Shown here piece after piece: positions 16,701 to 24,426 of a stretch of DNA of 64,000 nt; the stretch's first letter is position 1, and each line of letters starts with the position of its first letter. The position numbers and the translations under genes were made by a program. The notes beneath the pieces are model-generated. The model did not search any database. It was not told the origin of the DNA and saw only the letters and a program-made list of their open reading frames with translations. The DNA is from JAHBNG01 sp039028975. Its GTDB lineage: Bacteria > Chloroflexota > Anaerolineae > Caldilineales > Caldilineaceae. The stretch is taken from contig JBCCHB010000062.1 in NCBI GenBank assembly GCA_039028975.1, forward strand, positions 24,964-88,963, written 5' to 3'.

Positions 16701-19437
16701 CATCCCCGATGGAGCGGATCCCGAGAAAACGTATTCCAACCGGCAGAGCACGGAAGCACGAACGGTACAGGTAGATTTTACCATTGCCGCCAATGGGAAT
16801 GGTGCCACACCCGAAAGCAAATTTGAGCTGATTAGCTTTAACAGAAAGGATAACGCTGTTCAGAAAGACGAGGCTATTCAGAAAGAGGACGATCGTACTA
16901 TTCTCACACATGCTTCGGGAAGAAGTTCCTGGCAAGGGCTGACCCAGCCAGTGGATATGAATATGGACGCCATACGGATGCGCTGTCCCACAGAGATATC
17001 CACCTGCGCTTTCTATCAGCTCGCAGCTGAACAACAGATTGTTTTTGGCCCTTGCTTCCAGTGGCTTGTCAATATCTGGCAAGGCGATGGAGAAGCGTTT
17101 GCCAAGCTGCATCTTCCAGAAGCCATCGGCTCGTTGCAGGGCTACTATATCCATCCAGCTTTATTAGACGCCTGTTTTCAGCTTACGGCAGCAATAGAGT
17201 TGAATGAAGATAGCAACGATACCTTTCTTCCCTTTGCCGTGGAGAGGATGCACTTCTATCAGCCCCTTGCTGCAGAGCAGGAATGGTGGTGTTATGTGCG
17301 TCAAGCAGACGAAAAGAAACGGGATATCTATTTGCTGGAAGAGAAGGGCCAAGTCTTAGTTGAGATTCTTGGTTTTGTGGAGCGTTTAGCAGAAAGATCT
17401 GCCCTTCGACAAGGCGAATTCTGGCAGGATTGGCTCTACAAAGAAACTTGGCAAAAGCAGCCGCTTACGGACAAAGATGCCCCGCCAAAGGAATCAGTCG
17501 CCAAGTTCCTAGACAAACAATCCGTCCAAAAATGGCTACTATTGGCAGATGTTGCTGGCGTGGGCGAGGCATTAGCAGGGCAATTGCAAAAGCGAGGAGA
17601 GCAACCGATTCTTGTCTTTGCTGGCAATTCGTATCAGCAACTGGCCGCGGATCGTTACGAAATCGATCCTCTTTCAGCAGACGATTACCATCGCCTATTG
17701 CACGACATTCCTGACATCACGGGAGTGGTTCACCTGTGGAGCCTGGATCAACAGCTGGCCACAGATATCGTTGCGCTGAGATCTGCCACACAGATGGGAT
17801 GTGGAACAGCATTGCACTTGGTACAGGCACTGTTACAGGAAATGAATGAACCGCCTTCGTTTTGCCTGGTCACACGAGATACGCAGGGTGTAGTTCCGCA
17901 GGATAGAACAACAGAAGTTGCGCAAGCCACACTTTGGGGAATGGGACGTACGATTGCGCAAGAGCATCCTGAACTCAATTGTGTATGTATTGATTTAGAA
18001 AGAGAGATAGAGCCAGCGAGAGATGGGGAGATACTTGGTGCAGAGCTAATAGCCTCAGTTTCCCAAAGACGAGAGCCGCAGATTGCTTTTCGGCAAGGGA
18101 ATCGCTTCATCGCACGACTTACGCGTGCGCCTATCGATGCGAATCATGCTGACTCAATGCAGGAACAGCTTGCAGAAATTCATGTTCAAGGAACCTATTT
18201 GGTTACTGGTGGCTTGGGTGCCCTTGGTCTGTTGGTTGCGCGCTGGTTGGTGGATCAAGGTGCAAAATACCTGATGTTAATCAGCCGGAGCCAACCAAAG
18301 TTGGACGTTCAGGCTGAGCTAGATACTTTGCGAGAAATGGGAGCCGAGGTGCTTGTTGTTCAGGCCGATATTTCCGATAAGAAACAAGTATCACAAACAT
18401 TAGCAAAAATTAGGAAAGATCAACCTTTACGCGGGGTGGTTCATGCGGCGGGGGTACTGGACGATGGTGCGTTACTCCAACAAGAGTGGAGACGGTTTGA
18501 ATCAGTGTTGGCAGGAAAAGCATGGGGAGCCTGGAATTTACATCAGTTGACAGAGGAAAAGGATGGAGACATGTCACTAGACTTTTTTGTGATGTTCTCC
18601 TCAGTGGCAGGTGTATTGGGCGGCAGCGGGCAGGCCAACTACGCCGCAGCCAATACCTTCTTGGATGCGTTGGCGCGTCACCGCAATCACTTGGGAAAAC
18701 CAGCCTTGAGTATCGCATGGGGCTCTTGGTCCGAGGTGGGTCTTGCCGCAGCATTGATGGATCGAGAACCAGATCTTCTCAAAGAAGAAGGGTTTGGTGC
18801 CATCACACCAGACCAGGGCGTTCAGGTTTTTGGGCATTTGTTACAATATGCAGATGATGATCCGACGGTGACCGTCTCTCCAATTTACTGGAAGCAGTTT
18901 CTAAAAAGGCAACTGTCGCCTTTCTTTGAATCATTTGTCCCTAGTATGATCTCTGAAGTAGGCCCCGCGGTTCCCGAACAAGCCAGCATTCGTCAGCAGC
19001 TCTCAGAAGCGTCTGCGAAGGAACGCCATACATTAATGATGCGCTACTTGCAATCTACGTCAGCAAAAATCCTAAGGATGCAGTCACCAGGGCAAATCGA
19101 CCCAGACCAGGGGTTGATGACCTTAGGGCTAGATTCTCTTATGGCAGTCGAATTGCGCAATGAGCTTGCGCGAGGGCTGGAACAGTCGCTGCCAGCCACG
19201 CTTCTTTTCAATTACTCAACGCTCAACTCGCTTGCTGCGTACCTACTCTCAGAAATGACAGAGTTAATCGAGATAGAGCAACATGCTGCTGAAACGGACT
19301 CTTCAACAGTAGAGCCACAGGAAGTAATCCAGGAAGCAAGGCAAGAGAGCACAGAACAAAAGGCGGATCTGGATGCATTATCGGAAGAGGAGATTGCAGC
19401 GCTGTTGTTCCAAAAACTTCAGGGGGTAGCTGAATGA
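13729..19437 (+). CDS. Type I polyketide synthase module: KS-AT-DH-KR-ACP
   Basis: 1902 residues. The N-terminal 35 residues form a short charged helix (docking). Then KS (IAIIGMACRF near 37, Cys205 in DTACSSS, HGTGT, NVGHLE); AT for malonyl-CoA (GHSVGE near 645, HAFH near 746); DH (His949 in ADHRVHDTVVSP, with the usual Gly of HxxxGxxxxP replaced by Asp; second motif HPALLDACFQ near 1141, Asp kept); KR (VTGGLGALG near 1489, LDD near 1575 marking a B-type ketoreductase, SSVAG Ser and QANYAAAN Tyr near 1637); ACP (GLDSL near 1800); C-terminal docking tail LSEEEIAALLFQKL. It should add one malonyl unit and leave an alpha,beta-alkene. Its stop codon overlaps the next start (ATGA), so translation is coupled. 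Confidence 0.93.
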   Translation: MNVKQNEELSPTARALLAVKEMKAKLEASERLRSEPIAIIGMACRFPGADSPEEFWALLRNGQDAISEVPQERWDIDAYYDPDPDAPGKMSTRFGGFLNQVDEFDSSFFNLSPREAVSLDPQQRLLLEISWEALENAALAPPKLEQETGVFVGLSDTDYFQLLLEKGESEIDSYLALGNAHSTASGRLSYFLGLVGPSMSVDTACSSSLATVHLACRSLRQQECNLALAGGVGLILTPAININLSKARMLSPDGRCKTFDATANGYVRGEGCGMVVLKRLSDAQADGDSIMAVIRGTAMNQDGHTSGLTAPNGPAQEAVIRQALADGQVTPKEVSYIEAHGTGTPLGDPIEIRSLGAVFQERAEPLVIGSVKTNVGHLEAAAGIAGLLKVVLSLQHEEIPAHLHFQHPNPYISWDELPIKIPKEKMPWRNEHKVAGISSFGFSGTNCHVVLEEAPKIEPSTTRLERNQHLLALSAKTPAALDAIVGNFADYVEGTLDSDVDLADICFTANTGRRHFKHRLAVTTDAKEQLHQQLATFQADLPTTKPVTSSPNIAFLFTGQGAQYAGMGQTLYKTQPTFRAALDQCDEILRTGQHMDRSLLDILYADTGESDLLDETVYTQPALFAIEYALCQLWKSWGVEPKIMMGHSVGEYVAACMAGVFGLEEGLALIAARGRLMQALPSHGTMVSVMADETWVANLIEPYHQKISIAAINGPQSTVISGQREPIEEICTKLETAGVKARKLSVSHAFHSPLMDPMLAEFEHVAQSISYAPPRYRLISNVSGSLAGEEIATPEYWIQHVRQPVLFADGMKSLYQMDIDTFIEIGPKPLLLGMGRHCVPENHGLWLPSLRPEQEDWTQLLNSLGELYMHGASIDWAGFEQDYAQGRRKVSLPTYPFQRQRYWVESAKTKRVHQQLTPLLDKMIQSPRHKMTLFETDLSVQNLPFLADHRVHDTVVSPAACHVAMVLSGAEFLSGLPACVLRDIVFPQPLVIPDGADPEKTYSNRQSTEARTVQVDFTIAANGNGATPESKFELISFNRKDNAVQKDEAIQKEDDRTILTHASGRSSWQGLTQPVDMNMDAIRMRCPTEISTCAFYQLAAEQQIVFGPCFQWLVNIWQGDGEAFAKLHLPEAIGSLQGYYIHPALLDACFQLTAAIELNEDSNDTFLPFAVERMHFYQPLAAEQEWWCYVRQADEKKRDIYLLEEKGQVLVEILGFVERLAERSALRQGEFWQDWLYKETWQKQPLTDKDAPPKESVAKFLDKQSVQKWLLLADVAGVGEALAGQLQKRGEQPILVFAGNSYQQLAADRYEIDPLSADDYHRLLHDIPDITGVVHLWSLDQQLATDIVALRSATQMGCGTALHLVQALLQEMNEPPSFCLVTRDTQGVVPQDRTTEVAQATLWGMGRTIAQEHPELNCVCIDLEREIEPARDGEILGAELIASVSQRREPQIAFRQGNRFIARLTRAPIDANHADSMQEQLAEIHVQGTYLVTGGLGALGLLVARWLVDQGAKYLMLISRSQPKLDVQAELDTLREMGAEVLVVQADISDKKQVSQTLAKIRKDQPLRGVVHAAGVLDDGALLQQEWRRFESVLAGKAWGAWNLHQLTEEKDGDMSLDFFVMFSSVAGVLGGSGQANYAAANTFLDALARHRNHLGKPALSIAWGSWSEVGLAAALMDREPDLLKEEGFGAITPDQGVQVFGHLLQYADDDPTVTVSPIYWKQFLKRQLSPFFESFVPSMISEVGPAVPEQASIRQQLSEASAKERHTLMMRYLQSTSAKILRMQSPGQIDPDQGLMTLGLDSLMAVELRNELARGLEQSLPATLLFNYSTLNSLAAYLLSEMTELIEIEQHAAETDSSTVEPQEVIQEARQESTEQKADLDALSEEEIAALLFQKLQGVAE

Positions 19438-22400
19438 CTTCAAATACGTTAGATTATCGAACATTAATGCAAAATGCGCTCTTGCAGATCAATGAGTTGG
19501 AAGCCCAATTACAGGTAGCTAAATCAGAAGCAACCAAAAGCCAGAAAAATGAGCCAATTGCAATTATTGGGTTGGGCTGTCGGTTTCCAGGTGAAGCCGA
19601 TACGCCCGCAGAATTCTGGCAGATGCTTTGTGATGGCGTCGATGCGATTCGGGAAGTTCCTGCTGGACGATGGGACGAAGATGAATATTATGATCCCGAG
19701 CCTAATGTGCCTGGCAAAATGTATACTCAACGTGGCGGTTTTTTGGAGCAGGTGGATACCTTTGATCCACAATTTTTTGGTATTTCGCCGCGCGAGGCAG
19801 CAAGCCTCGATCCCCAACAACGTATGCTTCTGGAAGTTAGCTGGGAAGCGTTTGAATCAGCGGGCATTGTCCCCGAACCCGACAGTTTGACGGGTATCTT
19901 CCTGGGTATCAATGCCTATGATTATGGCACGCTACTTGCCAATGGCAACCTCTCTGATAGCCAAAGATATCAAACGTTAGCAGGCGTAGGCCTGGGATTT
20001 GCGGCAGGACGGCTTGCCCATACATTTGGCATGATGGGTCCCTGTGTTGCCATTGATACCATCTGCTCCGCATCGTTAGTAGCCGTACACCAAGCTTGTC
20101 AAAGTTTACGCAACGAGGAATGTAATCTTGCGCTGGTTGGTGGTGTACAAGCGCTATTGGATCCAGAAATAACGGTTGAACTGTGCCAAGCCAATGTACT
20201 GGCCCCCGATGGTCACTGCAAAACATTTGATGCCGCTGCCGATGGCTATGTGCGTGGAGAAGGGTGCGGGATGGTCGTTCTCAAACGTCTTTCGGATGCG
20301 CGCAACGATGGGGATACGATCTTAGCCGTCATCCAAGGATCGATGGTGAACCATGATGGGCATAGCAGCACAATAACAGCGCCAAGGGGGCCTTCGCAGG
20401 AGGCGGTTATCAAGAGGGCATTACAAAATGCCCAGCTTGAGCCACAACAAATTGGCTATATTGAAGCACATGGTACGGGTACATCGCTGGGAGATCCCAT
20501 CGAGATTGATGCCCTTGGCAAAGTCTTTCAAAATCGTGCAGATCCTTTGTTCGTCGGTTCTGTTAAAACCAATATCGGACATTTGGAAGCCGCTGCCGGT
20601 ATTGCAGGGCTTATTAAAGTGGTGCTAATGCTACAACATGGTGAAATTCCGCCCCATCTACATTTCTGTGAACCAAGCCCCTTTATTGACTGGGACCGTT
20701 TGCCCATCAAAGTCCCCACAGAGCGAATGCCCTGGCCTGTACCTAATGGTACTGAGCCGACGACACGCATCGCCGGCATTAGCTCTTTCTCTATGATGGG
20801 AACGAATGCCCATGTCATACTAGCAGAAACACCATCCAGCGATTCTTCTCCCGAGCCACCAATCAAATCAACCGACAGCGAAGAGAAATGTGAAGACGAA
20901 CGCCCCTGGCATATCTTGACCCTAAGTGCGCAGAACGAAGAAGCATTAGCCGACTTGGTTGGACGCTATCAAACCGCTCTCGATGCACAACCACAGGTGC
21001 CATTGGCTCACATATGTTATACGGCCAACACGGGGCGTAGCCATTTTGCCCATAAACTTAGCCTGGTTGCTCCTTCCACTGAGCAGATAGAGATGAAGCT
21101 CGCTGAGTGGAGTGCAGCAACATCGCCATCCGAGATCACAATGATTTCTGGCTTGGCTCAAGGCTACACACCATCTTATCAAGATGTCCCCAAAACTGCA
21201 TTCCTCTGCACAGGGCAAGGATCCCAATATGGCCAGATGGGTCGCCAGCTATATGAGACTCAGCCCACGTTTCGACATGCCATAGACCGATGCCATGAGA
21301 TTCTGTGGCCGCTCCTGGAGCATCCACTACATTCAATCTTATACCCAGATCAACAAAGCGCTGAGGGCCAGGCGCTCATTTCACAAACTGTTTACACCCA
21401 ACCAGCGCTCTTTGCTTTGCAATATGCCTTGGCCCAGCTTTGGCAGTCATGGGGTATTGAGCCTGATGTATTGATGGGCCACAGCGTAGGAGAGTATGTT
21501 GCCGCACACTTGGCTGGCGTCTTTAGCCTAGAAGATGGTCTTAAATTAATCGCCGCACGTGGACGACTGATGCAACAATGTCCTTCTGGTGATATGGTCG
21601 CACTGAAAACGACAGAAGAGCAAGTACTTGCTACCATTCAACCACACGGAGATGCGATTTCCATCGCCGCCCTCAATGGTCCTCAAAGTGTCGTGATTTC
21701 GGGTGCAAGCCAAGTCGTTCAAGAGAGCGTCTCAAAGCTAAAAGCCGAGGGTGTTGAATGCAAACAGCTTGACGTCTCCCATGCATTCCACTCCTCTTTG
21801 ATGGACTCAATGATGGCTCAATTTGCAAAGGTTGCAGAGACCATCACCTATGCCGAACCAAAGGTATCGCTCATATCCAATCTGACCGGGACATTCGCCA
21901 AGGCAGAAGTCGCTACGCCTGCTTATTGGGTACAGCATGTGCGTGAGACAGTACAATTCGCCAAAGGCATGGCAACCTTACAGATGCAAGAGGTGGACAT
22001 TTTTGTTGAACTAGGGCCAAACCCAGTTTTGCTGGGCATGGGACGCTCCTGTTTGCCCGACCATCAAGGGCCGTGGTTGCCCAGTTTGCGTTCTGGCCAA
22101 GAGGAGTGGTCGCAGATATTGACCAGTTTGGGGAATTTATATGCACACGGGGTTAAGATAGACTGGCGTGGGTTTGACCAGGATTATGCAAAGTCACGAC
22201 GCAAGGTAAATTTGCCGACCTATCCGTTCCAACATCAACGCTACTGGTTTGAGTCAATAGGGGAAAGTCGTACCGGTCGGCGACTCTCGCCATTGCTGGA
22301 TACCATGTTCAGGACGCCATTATCGAATGCCACCATTTTTGAGACCACGGCTGGACTTCAACAGCATCCCATTTTGACTGAATACCAAGTCCATGATACA

Positions 22401-24425
22401 AATGTTGTGTCTGGGAGTTATCACTTGGCAATGGTCATGGATGCGGCAGCGAGTCTGTTTGACAAAACCACCTATGTTTTTGAAGATGTGATCTTCCCAC
22501 AAGCGCTGATTATGCCAGAAGCGGGCACACGCCAAGTTCAAATACAGTTTACATCAATCGATGATAATGGGGATGACGTACAGCCAGAGACTCAGACAGA
22601 GTTTCAGCTAATTAGCTTCGACAAAGCGAATGAAGGCTCGTTCTTAACCCATGTCATGGGTAAGATGCTGACACAACCTACCACCAATCCACAAGAGATA
22701 GACTTGGCAAAATTGCAAGAACGCTGCTCTACGGAAATCGATGCCAACGGTTTTTATCAAACTTCTGCTAACCAGCACTTTATCTTTGGACCTTCGTTCC
22801 AATGGCTGGCAAATATCTGGATAGGTGAAGGGGAGGCTTTGGGCAAGTTATCTGCCCCAGAAAGTGTAAAAAATCTAAAAAGCTACCGCATACATCCTGG
22901 CTTAATAGATGCTTGTTTCCAAATTGCAGGGGCTGTACAACTCACAGAGGGAGATGAGGATGAAACCTATATGCTCTTCAGGGTAGGAGAGCTACGTGTT
23001 TATGCAGATAGCTTTCATGAAAGTAGCCCTTATACCAATAGGGGTAGCCAAGAAAACACTTGGTGGTGTTATGCCCGTCAGACAGCGCAAACACAGTGGG
23101 ACTTTTGCTTATTGTCCGATAGCGGTCAAGTGCTCGCAGTAATAGAAGGCTTTGAAGAACGGTTGATCCCTCAGGAGGTATTTTCAGGAAAGCCCTCCAC
23201 CGCTAACGCGCCAAAGCTCGTCAAACAGGTTGGCTTCCTGCAACAGCTAGAACAAGCAGCAGGCAAGGAGCGCAATACATTGCTTTTGCAGCACCTACAA
23301 TTGGTCTCGACCAAGATATTGGGCTTAGACCCTAGCCAGCTAATTGCAGTAAAGCAACGCGTGCTCGACTTGGGGCTAGACTCTCTCATGGCCGTTGAAT
23401 TGAGAAACTATCTTCAATCAACATTAGCCCATACACTGCCTTCTACCTTGATGTTTGAATATCCAACGTTAGAAGAGTTAGCAAACTATTTGGAACAAAC
23501 TGTTTTTCCATCGAACTCAGAAAGCCTAACATCGTCTAACAATCATGACGCTCGCCCCATGATGAAAGATTCTACCGTTGTCCCGATTAAGCCAATAGGG
23601 TCGAAGCCGCCGTTTTTTCTTGTCCCAGGTGGCCTTGGTGAGGTCTTCCATTTTCAGGCATTAGCAAATCATCTTGATGCAGAGCAGCCCTTTTACGCCT
23701 TGCGGTCACTTGGAACAGAAGAAGGCCAAGTCCCCTATACAGAAATGGCGAAAATTGCGGCACATCACATCCGCTCTCTTCAGTCGGTTCAACCAGAAGG
23801 GCCTTATCGATTGGGTGGATTTTCTTTGGGGGCTGAAGTGGCCTTTGAAATGGTCAAACAGCTAGAAGCACAAGGGATAGAAGTGGCAACATTCGCCGTG
23901 CTTGATATGTACGCCATTGATAATGTACAGCGTCAAGAGATAGCAGAGAAGGATCATGCTGGACGTATCTTCAACCTCGTTCATCTCTATGAAAGTATAT
24001 TTGAACAAGAAACAGGGATTACACTAGAGGCACTCTCTGCGCTAGACCCAAACCAGCAGCGTCAGTTGGTCGTGGATGGTTTGCGCAAGATTGATTCCAG
24101 ACCACTGGATACAGCAGAGATGCAACGTAAATTGGATGTCTATATGGCTGGCACAGAGGCCTATATTCATTATCGATTAGAGGGACGTTGTGCCGCACCA
24201 ATCACATTGTTTCGGGCAAGTGAGCTAGGCATTGTAAGCGTCATGCCAAGTGACGAAGTGACTCGGAAAGACCCATATTGGGGATGGAAGCGATTTGTAG
24301 TCAATCCTGTCGAGCTACATATGATTCCAGGCAGCCACTTCACCATTCTGAAAGAACCAAATGTTCAGATCTTGGCAAAACAACTACAGATTCGTTTAGA
24401 TGATCCTTTTCTTATTGGGGAGTAA
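19434..24425 (+). CDS. Terminal type I PKS module: KS-AT-(degenerate DH)-ACP-thioesterase
   Basis: 1663 residues. An N-terminal coiled docking helix (LMQNALLQINELEAQLQVAK) precedes KS (Cys211 in the unusual DTICSAS; HGTGT; NIGHLE), malonyl-type AT (GHSVGE near 681, HAFH near 782), a DH-like region, ACP (GLDSL near 1313) and a type I thioesterase (about 1385-1655; Ser1464 in GGFSLGAEV, Asp in VLDMYAID, His in IPGSHF). The DH region aligns well with that of the preceding PKS, but the catalytic His is Tyr984 and the motif proline is also lost; HPGLIDACFQ remains. With no ketoreductase present, the DH would have no substrate. The module should leave a beta-keto group, and the TE releases the chain by hydrolysis or cyclisation. 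Confidence 0.92.
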   Translation: MTSNTLDYRTLMQNALLQINELEAQLQVAKSEATKSQKNEPIAIIGLGCRFPGEADTPAEFWQMLCDGVDAIREVPAGRWDEDEYYDPEPNVPGKMYTQRGGFLEQVDTFDPQFFGISPREAASLDPQQRMLLEVSWEAFESAGIVPEPDSLTGIFLGINAYDYGTLLANGNLSDSQRYQTLAGVGLGFAAGRLAHTFGMMGPCVAIDTICSASLVAVHQACQSLRNEECNLALVGGVQALLDPEITVELCQANVLAPDGHCKTFDAAADGYVRGEGCGMVVLKRLSDARNDGDTILAVIQGSMVNHDGHSSTITAPRGPSQEAVIKRALQNAQLEPQQIGYIEAHGTGTSLGDPIEIDALGKVFQNRADPLFVGSVKTNIGHLEAAAGIAGLIKVVLMLQHGEIPPHLHFCEPSPFIDWDRLPIKVPTERMPWPVPNGTEPTTRIAGISSFSMMGTNAHVILAETPSSDSSPEPPIKSTDSEEKCEDERPWHILTLSAQNEEALADLVGRYQTALDAQPQVPLAHICYTANTGRSHFAHKLSLVAPSTEQIEMKLAEWSAATSPSEITMISGLAQGYTPSYQDVPKTAFLCTGQGSQYGQMGRQLYETQPTFRHAIDRCHEILWPLLEHPLHSILYPDQQSAEGQALISQTVYTQPALFALQYALAQLWQSWGIEPDVLMGHSVGEYVAAHLAGVFSLEDGLKLIAARGRLMQQCPSGDMVALKTTEEQVLATIQPHGDAISIAALNGPQSVVISGASQVVQESVSKLKAEGVECKQLDVSHAFHSSLMDSMMAQFAKVAETITYAEPKVSLISNLTGTFAKAEVATPAYWVQHVRETVQFAKGMATLQMQEVDIFVELGPNPVLLGMGRSCLPDHQGPWLPSLRSGQEEWSQILTSLGNLYAHGVKIDWRGFDQDYAKSRRKVNLPTYPFQHQRYWFESIGESRTGRRLSPLLDTMFRTPLSNATIFETTAGLQQHPILTEYQVHDTNVVSGSYHLAMVMDAAASLFDKTTYVFEDVIFPQALIMPEAGTRQVQIQFTSIDDNGDDVQPETQTEFQLISFDKANEGSFLTHVMGKMLTQPTTNPQEIDLAKLQERCSTEIDANGFYQTSANQHFIFGPSFQWLANIWIGEGEALGKLSAPESVKNLKSYRIHPGLIDACFQIAGAVQLTEGDEDETYMLFRVGELRVYADSFHESSPYTNRGSQENTWWCYARQTAQTQWDFCLLSDSGQVLAVIEGFEERLIPQEVFSGKPSTANAPKLVKQVGFLQQLEQAAGKERNTLLLQHLQLVSTKILGLDPSQLIAVKQRVLDLGLDSLMAVELRNYLQSTLAHTLPSTLMFEYPTLEELANYLEQTVFPSNSESLTSSNNHDARPMMKDSTVVPIKPIGSKPPFFLVPGGLGEVFHFQALANHLDAEQPFYALRSLGTEEGQVPYTEMAKIAAHHIRSLQSVQPEGPYRLGGFSLGAEVAFEMVKQLEAQGIEVATFAVLDMYAIDNVQRQEIAEKDHAGRIFNLVHLYESIFEQETGITLEALSALDPNQQRQLVVDGLRKIDSRPLDTAEMQRKLDVYMAGTEAYIHYRLEGRCAAPITLFRASELGIVSVMPSDEVTRKDPYWGWKRFVVNPVELHMIPGSHFTILKEPNVQILAKQLQIRLDDPFLIGE

Positions 24426-24426
24426 G

